A stretch of 64,000 bases of DNA from Undaria pinnatifida. Taxonomy: Eukaryota > Sar > Phaeophyceae > Laminariales > Alariaceae. This document shows positions 46,001 to 54,900 of this stretch, piece after piece (position 1 is the stretch's first letter; each line of letters starts with the position of its first letter). Location: NCBI GenBank assembly GCA_012845835.1, contig JABAKD010000019.1, forward strand, positions 9,287,584-9,351,583, written 5' to 3'. The position numbers and the translations under genes are program-made. The notes beneath the pieces were generated by a model. It saw nothing but the letters and a program-made list of their open reading frames with translations, did no database searches and had not been told where the DNA came from.

Positions 46001-48581
46001 AATGCAACGGTCAGCAGCGATCAAACTATCCCCGTGTGCTTGACAATCAGATATTCCTGCAGTTTTTTTTTACCTTCAGACTATGCACAATGACCAATTG
46101 CATGATTATTTCCAATATATAGCATTTGAGTATACCTCGCGCCCCTTTTCCACTGCGGGCAATGCAAAAAAACTGACAAAACAATATATCAAACTATTCG
46201 TTCATTCGAATCGCCATTTTCTTCCTTCCCAGCGGTCGCGCTTCCCCCCGCCCCCATTCTCTTACCTGCGCAGCCTGACGATCGAACACAAGCCGGGGAC
46301 GCTTTCTTCGCATTCCCTTATTGATTTCCGCCTCCGATTCGACTCCTCTCGTTCCGCCCGTCCTCTTTGAACCCGCGTTTGATGGCGTTGCCGCCGACGA
46401 TGTTTGGGCCATACCGGAGGTATCCAGCACTGAAGCAGCGGCGGCAATGGTGGCGGCGGTGGTGGCGGCGGCGGCGGCGGCGGTGGTGGTAGTGACGGTG
46501 TTGGTGGTGGTGTTGGCGATGGTGGTGGTGTTGGTGGCGGTGGCGGTGGTGGTGGTGGCGGTGGCGGTGGCGGTGGTGGTGTTGGCGCTGGCGGTGGCGG
46601 CAGCGGTGGTAGTGGTAGCGATGGTGGTGTTGGCGGTGGTGTTCATGGTCGCGGTGGCGGTGGTGATGGCAGTGGAGGCGATGGCGGTGGCGGTAGCGGT
46701 GGCGGTGGTGACGGTGGCGGCGGGCGATGCACCAGCACGCACGCGCAGCGACATTACGGAGACATTGCTACCTTTGCACGTGATGGCGTGGGAATTGGCC
46801 TGACCTTCCACCCTTGGTAACCGGCCGTCGGTTCCTGCCGCGGCAAAATAGAGAGCAGTGCGGTGCGGCGAGGGCGCGGGGGCGGGGGGGACAGGGGAGG
46901 GTACTCGTTTGTTGCTTGTTTCAGTCATTTGGACATTTACCACGCATCCTTTTCGAGACGGAGAGCAACGGAGAGGGGCATAACACAGAGAGGGACAGCT
47001 ACTTGGTATTAGTGTGGTCTATACTTTGGCAGCAGTAGAAGGGTTACTTACATACCGGCAAGAATGAATAACGGTGCTTCCCTTTTTCAGTGAGCACGCT
47101 TGCTGGCAGCGTCTTTTTTTTCCCGTTCATCCAGGAAAACTCTAGGCCTATTACAGACGGAGCCTAAAACAACGCGTGGAAGCAAAAATGTAGAATAAAA
47201 TATGATTCTATGCATGGGGGATGGTGTGATCGACGAAATGCCGAGAAAGCCAGAAAGGGCATCTGGTGGTGAATCGATACCCAGCACCTCTCATGGCCGG
47301 ACGCGCCCGGTGGAGTCGCACGTACAAGAAACGAAAACAATATACGAGATTTATCGAGCCCGTCTGCAATAGCCAACTTATCGCCGCGGCAATCGGCGTT
47401 ACCTTCGACAATCCAATGTAATTAACCCTGTTAGAACAGCAGTATGCCACACTAATTCCAAGTCATCGGTCCCAAAAAACGCGGGGGCAGTTCTAAAAAG
47501 GATGATCGCGATTCTCCGCGACCTCAACAGGCGCGGGCGAGAGAAGCAAGGACGTATCGCGCTCCATGGACGACTTGCCCATTCCATCTCCCGCGCTTCA
47601 CCCCCATCCGCACTCCATCGCGAACAGTCAAAATAAAACCGTCGCAATGAGACGATCACGACGAGAAAACCGAAATTATAGCCCAGTTTCCTGACCCCCG
47701 TGCTCCGTCCCGGCATTTATTGTGAGGGTGTGAGATGCGAGGGTCTAGGGTCATACAACTACGGCTATGCACGAAATGAGATGAAACACCCCCACCATCC
47801 CTGCCTCTCGCCACGTACTCGTCCTTACCTTTGACCCCCACCAGGCTAATTCCCTTGGCTGTTAGCCGTACACCTCCTTTTCCGGCGTCGTGCGTGCCCC
47901 CCAGCACCACCACCGTGGTCGCGTCCCCTCCCCCCTCCGAAGGTTGGGAGGCGGTGTCACAGGCCTCCGCAAGAGAGTCGAAGAACCGTAATCGATTCGG
48001 CCAACGCGAAGACATCAACCGCTGGACCGAGCAGCAGGACGCGTGGCAGGGGGCGGGGTGGGAGATAGCGAGGAGCGGAAACGAAAGGGCGTATGGTGCT
48101 TCTCTGTTAGCTCGTTGATTGGTTTCATGCATCTCCCTAGTTCTCCACATATATCAGGTCACAAACTTATTGGCCATGTCGCTGAACAAAGAAAAAAATT
48201 GAAATAATTGTGCAAAAGGAATCGCTCGACAGTTCGCAGACGCAGAGAACCCGGCGCATGTTTACGGCCTTCTCGAAAGGGGACCTTACGTTCCAATCCT
48301 CTTTCCGCCCCCCCCCGGCACTCCTCAGGGTGGCTTTTTTATCCCTGACGAGTCTATACTACATTTTTTTGTCGCCACACAACATAACAAAACACAATTT
48401 TTTCATTCGATCTCCCACCTCGAACTCCAGCTCATCGTCCCCTCCCGGCTGTTCTTCACGGCCACCACTACCACCAACATCAACACCAACACCAACACCA
48501 CCGCCACCACCGCCGCCACCACCACCACCACAAGAAGCCGCGGTACGTACATCGTGATCACCGTCACTCCCCCGCCCCCGG
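27713..48581 (-). CDS. Right-handed parallel beta-helix repeat protein (multi-exon, 5' end uncertain)
   Basis: Predicted exons in reading order on the minus strand: 48581-48419, 48021-47829, 46834-46266, 40568-40407, 38427-38270, 36572-36419, 31700-31656, 29661-29512, 28325-27713. All junctions match in phase except 40407 to 38427, where a small exon may be missing. Translation gives successive rungs of about 23 residues such as GVEARGGSKVKISRCVVSGC, GIFVQAFSKAWVSRCNVVG, GVDVRTGAEAVLEACSIRGG and GLYVSAGGSVNISSTLIRSN. The N-terminal part contains FFDSLAEACD and GISLVGVKG, typical of pectin-lyase-fold proteins. Low-complexity inserts interrupt it: Thr/Ala-rich in the third exon and poly-Gln in the last. 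Members include polysaccharide-active enzymes and FBXO11-like proteins; substrate and location are unknown. I see no F-box, signal peptide or defined start Met. The fold is confident; the model is moderately so. Confidence 0.7.
29080..29360 (+). repeat. Family D element (GGGTC-rich), two internal copies
   Basis: Two near-identical halves share TCAGGAGGxxTTCAAA, CACGGGACGGGTCGGGTCACCCTGG and CGAGAAGTGA. The same frame of sequence surrounds the long GGGTC array at 34105-35075 and recurs at 41400-41820 and 51060-51260. Confidence 0.75.
29755..30105 (+). repeat. Interspersed family A copy in beta-helix intron
   Basis: A run of about 20 G leads into the conserved cores and then the long 3' part. 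It lies between the 45-nt micro-exon and the exon at 29661-29512 of the beta-helix gene. Confidence 0.7.
30590..30710 (-). repeat. Family B copy, reverse orientation
   Basis: This is the reverse complement of the sequence at 2746-2850 in PUF intron 1, including the part corresponding to ACCGTTCCTACTCCTAA. It is again bordered by a pyrimidine/purine homopolymer zone. Confidence 0.65.
31201..31290 (+). repeat. Family C short interspersed repeat
   Basis: A unit of about 85 bp has the cores GGAAACCCGTTTTTGGGG, AATTACTTGGAxTTAGTATA and GGGGTT. Other copies are at 38731-38820 and 38982-39076 (reverse), 51400-51672 (three in tandem) and 61684-61774 (reverse). Confidence 0.75.
32411..32660 (+). repeat. 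Interspersed family A copy with poly-G leader
   Basis: An 18-G run is followed by the family cores GCATGGCCATAGCCGT, ACCATAGACCCTCGCATCCC and GCCGTGAGGTGTTCGGCGAG. Confidence 0.7.
33385..33850 (-). repeat. Cluster of tRNA-derived (SINE-like) fragments
   Basis: On the minus strand, TAGCTCAGCGGGTAG (complement of 33431-33445) and TAGCGCAGTGGATAG (near 33820-33836) fit the RNA polymerase III A-box. GAGTTCGATTCACG (complement of about 33676-33690) fits the B-box. The segments share TATATxACCAxC and AGATAGGATGTGTC. None folds into an intact cloverleaf by eye, and the A- and B-boxes are partly on different copies. I read them as tRNA-derived SINE remnants rather than functional tRNA genes. Confidence 0.5.
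34105..35075 (+). repeat. Giant GGGTC pentanucleotide array inside a family D element
   Basis: From about 34199 to 35000 the sequence is almost pure GGGTC, more than 150 units. Only a few variant units (GGGCC near 34330-34370) and three single-base phase slips (near 34450, 34525 and 34624) interrupt it. It is flanked by the family D sequence found elsewhere in the window, so the array is an expansion of the motif native to that repeat. It lies in the beta-helix intron between exons 36572-36419 and 31700-31656. Every GGG tract is separated by two bases. Open frames of 300 or more codons on both strands (Val-Gly-Ser-Gly-Arg and Pro-Asp-Pro-Thr-Arg repeats) are artefacts of a five-base period. 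Confidence 0.95.
35598..35789. mobile_element. Foldback MITE-like element, copy 1
   Basis: AATAGTATTGAAACC at the left end is mirrored by GGTTTCAATACTATT at the right end. Inner arms CCAACCCACGAAAAAA and TTTTTTCGTGGATTGG are also inverted, so most of the 192 bp could fold on itself. A diverged second copy with the same two arms occurs at 42537-42719. Size and structure fit a MITE; no protein is encoded and the target duplication is unclear. Confidence 0.65.
35823..35902 (+). repeat. Five-copy 16-bp tandem repeat
   Basis: Five units of AAATCGCAAACACCCT, differing by one or two bases, lie directly after the foldback element. Confidence 0.9.
36640..36905 (+). repeat. Two adjacent degraded family A copies
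   Basis: Cores resembling GCATAGCCGTxGT, ACTCTCACATGCC and GTCGGGTTTTCACC appear in 36640-36785, and again after a G-rich run in 36790-36905. Both are more decayed than the other copies. Confidence 0.55.
37690..37990 (+). repeat. Family A copy followed by a family B copy
   Basis: 37690-37885 carries the family A cores (ACCATAGACCGTTGCATCG and GCGCGAAGCACCGTGAGG). After G runs totalling about 40 bases, 37920-37990 carries the family B core TTTGTTGCTTGCCTTAGTC. Confidence 0.65.
38731..39076 (-). repeat. Two family C copies, reverse orientation
   Basis: 38731-38820 and 38982-39076 are reverse-oriented copies of the unit of about 85 bp seen at 31201-31290. They are separated by the dispersed sequence with the core CCCAAAATCGTCGGAATTG. 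Confidence 0.7.
41400..41820 (+). repeat. Family D element without pentamer expansion
   Basis: Carries GGGTCATGACTCGACCCACGG, CGGGTCGGGCCGGGGCAGG and a distal GGGACGGGTCGGGTCACGC. It is the same element type as 34105-35075, but its GGGTC motif is present only a few times. Confidence 0.65.
42537..42719. mobile_element. Foldback MITE-like element, copy 2
   Basis: Left AATAGTACTGAAACC with inner CCAACCCACGAAAAA is mirrored by right TTTTTCGTGGGTTTGGG and GGTTTCAAAACTAATACTATT. This is the same architecture and arms as 35598-35789, with a different middle. It lies in the intron between beta-helix exons 46834-46266 and 40568-40407. Confidence 0.65.
43547..45830 (+). mobile_element. hAT-family transposon remnant with subterminal palindrome arrays
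   Basis: The left end CACACCCCGGAC at 43547 is the exact inverse of the right end at 45819-45830, and the similarity continues with gaps through AGCTC-rich sequence. Flanks are TTCATTTT and CATTATTT, which could be an 8-bp target duplication only if two bases were lost on the left. Behind each end is a long array of a unit of about 42 bp containing GAGCTATAG..GATAGCTC and CATCTGCACATGTTTT (43560-44025 and 45245-45820). The centre encodes the C-terminal end of a hAT transposase. The element sits in a beta-helix gene intron and is probably immobile by itself. Confidence 0.75.
44296..44736 (+). pseudogene. hAT transposase C-terminal (dimerisation domain) fragment
   Basis: The frame is open for about 146 codons from after an in-frame TAG (44293-44295) to the TAG at 44734. 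It contains EEQPIYPNMVRVARVRLSVP, then PASSAVLERYFSTAGRLISG and LSAAYAEMVMFLNGNID. This is the classic hAT C-terminal dimerisation block, where P-A-S-S-A..ER.FS is the signature. The tail is acidic and Gly/Ala-rich. The catalytic RNase-H-like core and the N-terminal zinc finger are absent from the element, so this is a truncated, presumably inactive transposase. The upstream TAG could double as a splice acceptor if further exons once existed. Confidence 0.8.
46898..46965 (+). repeat. Family B copy near beta-helix exon
   Basis: Core TTTGTTGCTTGTTTCAGTC plus CACGCATCCTTTTCGAGACGG, preceded by a G-rich stretch. It lies just upstream (minus strand) of the acceptor of the exon starting at 46834. 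Confidence 0.65.
47700..47800 (-). repeat. Family A fragment, reverse orientation
   Basis: The reverse complement carries CGTGCATAGCCGTAGTTGTATGACC and GACCCTCGCATCTCACACC, the 5' cores of family A without the poly-G leader. Confidence 0.6.
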
Positions 48582-51059
48582 CTGCGAACGAAAAATAAGA
48601 AAATTCTGGGGGGTGGCGTGTCAACAGCGTCGCGGGGATGGTCTAGGGCACTACCGCTGGACCATCGCGCCTCGACGCCGCCGCTGCCGCCCCTTTCCCC
48701 GGGACTTCCGTTGACAGCTCTTGAGGCCAACGACTTCTCTATGAAACCCTCGAGCGACGTTAGCGTCAGGTGCGACTTTTCAAGCTGGCCCTAAGAAGCG
48801 TTAGGGTCGATGAACGAGGGAACGGTAGGAGAGGAACAGGTGGGGGGGCGGGGTTGTGGTTTAGGCCCTAAAAATGGTCAGGGTCGATGGATGAGGCAGC
48901 GGAATGGGAGGGTTATAGAGGGTGGACGGGGTTGACCAAAGCTCCGGCACCACAAATATTATAGCCCGATTTTCAGTACGTCCCAAGTTAACTGAGGACA
49001 CTAAAAAAATGCATGTACCTATGTTTTGTTGTCGACGCGTGAAAAAAGGTTGCCACTCGCTCAAGTGGCTCAGAGTCGCTGAAAAATAATGCAAACATAC
49101 GTAAATCGACCCCTAGTACTGTACTTACAAATAGTATCTGGTACATAGCGTACAGTATTGTCTTGCTCGGTCTTTGCGAATTGACAATTCCATCGGTCTC
49201 TTTCGATGAGCGCAGATTTTGACAGCTCCGCGTGAAGCCCTTTAACGCTGTACCCCTTTGAAAAAAACGCGCGTTTCCCTCCGCATAAAATCACCCTGAT
49301 ACTACCACCAACCACCGACACTTCCGCATCTCGTCGTTATAATACTTGGGTTGTGGATGTCCCGCCCTCGACGCGCTCTCCACTTGGTCCTGAAGATGGC
49401 GGCGTCAGAACATCCTCCGGAGCGTGCTCCGGACGGCGCAACCGCGCGCACCCAACCGGCACGCGAGGCCCCGCCTCTGCGGCCGAACTTTCTTCCTCCG
49501 CAAACGATGATTGGTTCACATTAATGCGCGGGCAAGAAGCGCCTCCGTTGCGATTACAACGGTCGCGCCCAGCGCCACCGTTAACAGTCGTCGGTAACGC
49601 TGACGCGGTATCATCACCACAATCGTCGCGTCCAGCGCCACCGCTAGCGGCCACCGATGACAGTGAAGCTACATGCCCGGTGCAGCGATTTACAGCCGTC
49701 GTCGATGATGCTGACGCTCCATGCCCAGTGCGGCCAAAAGTCGGCGATGGTGCTGATGCTGCTGACGGTACAATGCTTGCTCGTGCCGCTTGAAGAGAAC
49801 CAGAATGTCGCTTCCCGCGTCGGTGTTCCTCCGCCTGAGAGCGCGTCAACCGACGGTGGATAGGGGGGCCGCGGAACCGTCTCGAAAAGTCGGCGGAGGG
49901 AACGAAAGGGGAGCGACCCAAGGGCTTGCCCGTCAGGGCGCTAATGGCTTCCTTTTCCCCGGTAAACATAAGGCAAGGGGTCCACGCTACGGTAGAGTGT
50001 CCACCACTTTTTTTTCCGAGGCTCATAACCTGTTGAGGAGCTCTATACCTTACCCAAAAAAACTTGTTCGCCTTGAAGGGCGAAACCGAAAGCGCAAAAA
50101 GCGGTGAACGATCCCACGGATGAGGTATGTGCCGTAAAAAAAACGAAAACATACTTTGCAAAAAACGTAAACGACGACATTCCGACGATAATGGGTTAAG
50201 GTGTACATCCAGTTTTTTTTTTTTTTCTCAGAAAAAATATTTTTTTCCCTAAAAAAAAAGGCTACCTCGATCGAAGTCGGCATCAAGGACCTTTTGCCAA
50301 AACCTGACAAAGCAGACAGCTGCGCTATGCGTGTGTTTGGCTCAGATCGAAAGGGTGCAGTCGCCCGCAGCCTATAATACAGCATGTAGTGCTTGTAATG
50401 GGAACAGAGGCAGAGAGAGAGTCTTCTATTCAGCACGGGAGTGTGCTGGGTCAGAACCTACGCTTGAGCAGAGTATCTACATGTGTTGAAGCTCATTGGC
50501 CCAGGTTGCACCGCGTTTGTATCAGGTTGCACGGTATTTGTTTGTGAAACTTTTCTACCAAATATGTACGCACCGCCAGATATGTACGCACCGCATTTTA
50601 TTGTGTAACGTACCTACAAGACATTGCACGAGTACCATTTGTTTTGGTTGGATATTGACCTCAGTTCTTTGTTCGTCTTCCCTGTGGTCGCGAATTTCCT
50701 CCACGACGTCGTTTATTAACGATGTGCGTCGCGCAGCAAATCGTGCAGAGGGGGTGGCGCTTTGTCCTTTTCTGAGTTTTTTTCGTTTTTTTTGCCCCTT
50801 TTTTTGTTCCCTGAAGCTTGCAACAAAATGAATGCTCCAACACAGTTTCCTCCCTTAAAAACATGCGACAAACCTATAATTGAACACACGAGCCCCTAGC
50901 CTGAAGCCTTGCACCAACAAATACTTGTACAAAAAGCACCCACCTATCTTATAAAACAAAATGGTCGACGCAAAAAAACGAACTTAAAACCTCCATCACT
51001 CGCTAAAAGTACTGTATTAGGCTCAACCGCCGACACAGACAGCAGAAAAAAGTATCGGG

Positions 51060-51260
51060 GCTTTTCGCGGATCATGACCGGGTCCGCGGGTCGGACCAGG
51101 ACGTATTCAAAACCCTCGCGGATCGAGTCTGGGTCGGGTCAAAGGGGGATTGAAAATATCACGGGTCGGATCGCGTCGGGTCAGGAGGGTTTCAAAAATT
51201 CACGCATCGGGGTCGGGTCACCCTGACAGCATCCAATCCGACCAGCGAGAAGCGATCTAA
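51060..51260 (+). repeat. Family D element
   Basis: Carries GGATCATGACCGGGTCCGCGG, TCGGGTCAGGAGGGTTTCAAA and a closing GACCAGCGAGAAGCGATC, matching the element that encloses the GGGTC array at 34105-35075. Confidence 0.7.
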
Positions 51261-51399
51261 ACCGTGAAAAGTCTTTCAACAATTATCGACTGAAAGTTTT
51301 ATCCCTTTGCCTTTTTTCGCAAAATTATGGGGCAACACATTGAAATCCGCGGCAAAAGTTACCGAAATGCGTCCTCGTCGGCACCGCTGGGTCAACGCT

Positions 51400-51672
51400 T
51401 TTGCAACGGGAAACCCGTTTTGGGGGGGAAATTACTTGGTAAGAACGGGTTTTCGGGCTCCAAATGAGTAAAATCGATATATATGTCTTTTACAACGGGA
51501 AACCCGTTCTGTGGAGAAATTATTTGGAATTAGTATCTAGGAAGGGGTTTTGAGTTCCAAAGTGGTCAAATCGGTATGCCCTATACAACTGGAAACCCGT
51601 TTTTTGGGGTAAAGTTACTTGGAATTAGTATACCTGGTAGGGATTGGCTTCGGTGCTCTAAAGGGATTAAAG
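51400..51672 (+). repeat. Three family C units in tandem
   Basis: Units at about 51400-51474, 51488-51573 and 51578-51672 each carry GGAAACCCGTT, AATTACTTGG or its variants, and a GGG(T)TT core. Elsewhere in the window this family occurs as single copies. Confidence 0.75.
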
Positions 51673-51972
51673 GAAACTCGAACCGACTCAACATCAACAT
51701 CCATCCTTGCCGCTCGCTCCTTAGAGGCGCCCCGATGAAATTCGGCTATAATCGACGAGCATCGGCAAATGCTGAACCCTCTGCGCGATAAAAATGTTAT
51801 ACAAGTACCTGTTTTTCATATTAAAAATGAAGGCGTGTACCAGGGAGGTGGGGAGAAGAAGAAAACAACCTCCAACCACGGTCAGCAAATGGATGGCAAA
51901 AAAAGATGACAAAGAAAAACGCACCCGGCGGTAGAGAAATGGTGTGAATATTCATACCACGAGAAAAAAACA

Positions 51973-54900
51973 CTAACATACAGCGCAAGGATGAAACCGC
52001 GGGGCGGCTCGCACCTTCCTCGTTGCAGCGCTCCACACAGCCGCCTCCACCGCGCTGAGAGGGGCCCGAGTTTTGATCGCCCTCGGCTCCGCGTGGGAGC
52101 CCGAACACTCGTGCCCCTCCGATCTCAGCTGCGCCTGCTCGACAAAGCAGTCACCAGCAGTAGGGTTATTTTCTACCAAAAAAAGCACCCCAGACTTTTG
52201 TTTTTCAAGTAGTTGTTTTCTTATTTGCCTTGTGTTGTTGTGCGTTTTTCGTACCCCGTAGTCTGGCATTTTCATTTTTTTTCCCTCTTTTCAGTTGCCG
52301 TTAGTATGTTTGTTTTTTTTGCTCTGCCTCATGGTCTGTGGCCGCCAAAAAAAAATTAAAAAATTGCAAAAAAAAATGATTTTGTCGTCGGGAGGGATCG
52401 AACGATCTAATGCCAAGAAGAAAACACACACGGAGATAGGCGCTTGTAATACCCATTCTGCTCCTCCTGCCCCCTGATTGTTCAAGATATTGAGCCAAAC
52501 ACGAAGCATAGAAAAAAAAATGGCATACACCACTTCTGTTTCCCCCAAATTAGGTTCGTTTTATGCTCGAGGGGGGGAGGGGGGGGGGGGGGGGGACGGC
52601 TATGCCACTGGCACGCTCTGTAAAACATCTAAATACTCAATACATGCCAAAAAAAGACTGCTACTAATTCCATTAAAACGGATGTAAGCCTACCGGCAGA
52701 AGCTCCCAGGAACTCTAGACCCGAAGGACGGCGCATTGACGTGCGGGGTCGGGGGGGGGGAGGGGGGGGAGGCATCATGAGGCTTTGCGATTGACCGCGT
52801 TTTTCGTTGAGGCTGGGAGAGAATACAAGCTTGAAGTTTACGCCGCGTCTAAAACAAAAGGGATCCATTTTCTAGATCGCTGAAGCCGGATTGACTAAAC
52901 GCCTACTGGCGCCATCCGAAAGGAACGCACACGCTTTGACTACAGCTACATATACCCTGCTGCGAGTTCTTGGCAACATCTATACTATTTTTATTTAATC
53001 GGGTCAAACTTAATGGGTGCTTGGGGGAGATGATGCCGACGCCACCACGATGATATGTTTCGCACGGGAAGAGCGTCTGGACGAAGCGTGTCTGCGGGTC
53101 TAGGACGTGTGGCGGTCAGGGAGGGGGGGGTGATAACCTGTAATTCGACAAAACCGGCACAGGAGTGGGCAATCTTGTACGACAATAATGGAACAATGGA
53201 ACTGACGAAAAACGACGATATCGACAACGTCGACAAGAACTGGGGCGACAAGAGCGAGGACGACGAGGTCGACCACAGTTAAAGACGCTCTTCCCCAATT
53301 CTGCCCCCTGTCTCACCCGTACGTCTTCCACGCTCGGCAGAGGCGTCCCCCTTCGACCACCACGCCGTCTCCCCCCTCCTTCTCCATTTCCACTGAATGA
53401 CCAGCTGTTTTTCTTGCGACCCCAACCTCTATAGTCCGCAACATCTGTCAGCGAGTAGAAAAGCGGGCAATCGGCAAGCTCCCCCGTAACGGCCTCGAGG
53501 AGGAAGATCAGCTGTCTCCGCGAGCTAAGCGTTAGCGGCTCCTTCGATGCCGTCGACGTCAGCTGGCATGTTCCCGAAGCGCTATCGCTCCTCCGCGCCC
53601 CCGCTTCCGCCCCTTTTTTCCCGCCCTCTGCCCTCGTTCCGTCCTCTACCGGTTTTCCGTTTGTCTTGTTTCCCTTTTCCTCGACTGCCGAAATACTCTC
53701 CCTCCGGCGTTTGTGGTCTCGAACGGGGAGGTCGCCGGGCTGCGCGGACGCACCTCGCCAGACCGAGCGGCTCCCCGAGGGAAGGGACCCGCATTGCGTT
53801 GGTCCGTCATCAGCGGAACCAGCATTGACCGCCGTCGAAGGCGACACCAGCGCCTCCTCCTCCTCGTCCTCGTCCTCCTCGTCCTCCTTCTCCTCCGCCT
53901 CCTCTGTTTCCGGTTCACGATCGCCTGGCCCTCCCGCGCCGGACTCCGCTCGGCGCTCACCGCGCCAGTCGCTACACACGACGACCCGTCGATCTCTCGC
54001 GCCTATGCGCGCCCGAGCGTGCGCCACCGCAGTGACCTCATCTACGGCGACCCAGGGCGGCTGTTTGTCCCGCGGGGTAAAGAAGGAGCTTGTTGCGGCG
54101 GCGAGGCATGCCGAGGAGGGATGACTCGCGCAAGGTCGGGACAGCTTCACCTCGCTCAGGGTATCAGCAAGGAACTCGGGATGGAACAGAGGGCCCCGCC
54201 AAAACGGCCCCAAGGTAAGGCACCCTCGGCTCTTCCGCACAGCCGAGCACCCTCCCGATATGTAATCGTCTCCACCCTTCTCCGAGGCGATTTCCGTCTT
54301 TTGCTGCCGCAAATTCTCTCCGTCCACCTTACAGCCCGCAGGACTTTTCCCAAGACCGTTCCCGAGGACGTTCCCAAGACCGTTCTCAAGACCATAATCT
54401 GAGGAGACTTCTGGCTCCTGCGGAAGCAAGGCCTCCCCGCTTGCCCCACAGTCTGAAGAGCTGTTCTCAACACCGCTCTCGAGATTGTTCTCAATCTCGA
54501 TTTTCTCAGGGCTGTTCAGGGCCGGGGCGCTACCTGTCGGCGAACCGGTACCTTCGTAAAACTCCGGTGAGTCTAGTCGTTGAGATATCATCAGGGGTTT
54601 CACCTCGACAGAGTGCGGTGGTGCTAGCTCCCCGTCGCTCCCATCTGGCACAATCATAACGAAGAGACGCAACTAAACCATACGGTTGGGGTGGAGGGAG
54701 GGGGAGGAGAAGAGAGGGGGAGAGCACAAGGTCTGAGCGCGATCTGTCACGGTGACGTGGTTTCTTCGTCGGACATGGCGCAACTTGCGTAGTTATCGCA
54801 CTGTTTCCACGAGAAACTTAGCCCACGAGCGGAGCTCACGGCCACAGCACAGGCGTTCGGAAATCCCCGATTGACCAAACGATCTACTGGAAGAACCAAT

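Larger units (their letters stand above)
48582..51972. other. Spacer between beta-helix and Trm1 genes
   Basis: No gene is recognised. A 274-codon minus-strand frame (49337-50161) and an overlapping plus-strand frame (49353-49793) both stay open across an imperfect tandem repeat of about 55-60 bp at 49560-49790 (core GCGCCCAGCGCCACCG). Neither has a family motif, and the plus frame opens with GTG rather than ATG. 51060-51260 is a family D copy, and 51400-51672 holds three family C copies in tandem. Confidence 0.45.

Noticed and set aside
47403..47427. A 25-nt micro-exon (GLITLDCR) for the beta-helix gene
   Set aside because: The exon ending at 47829 joins the exon starting at 46834 directly in phase with continuous fold sequence; the micro-exon would break that phase.
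49337..50161. 274-codon minus-strand ORF and overlapping plus-strand ORF
   Set aside because: Both overlap an imperfect 55-60 bp tandem repeat, lack family motifs and splice context; insufficient to call a gene.
52380..52420. tRNA 3' half suggested by reverse complement CGTTCGATCCCTCC
   Set aside because: Isolated B-box resemblance without other arms.
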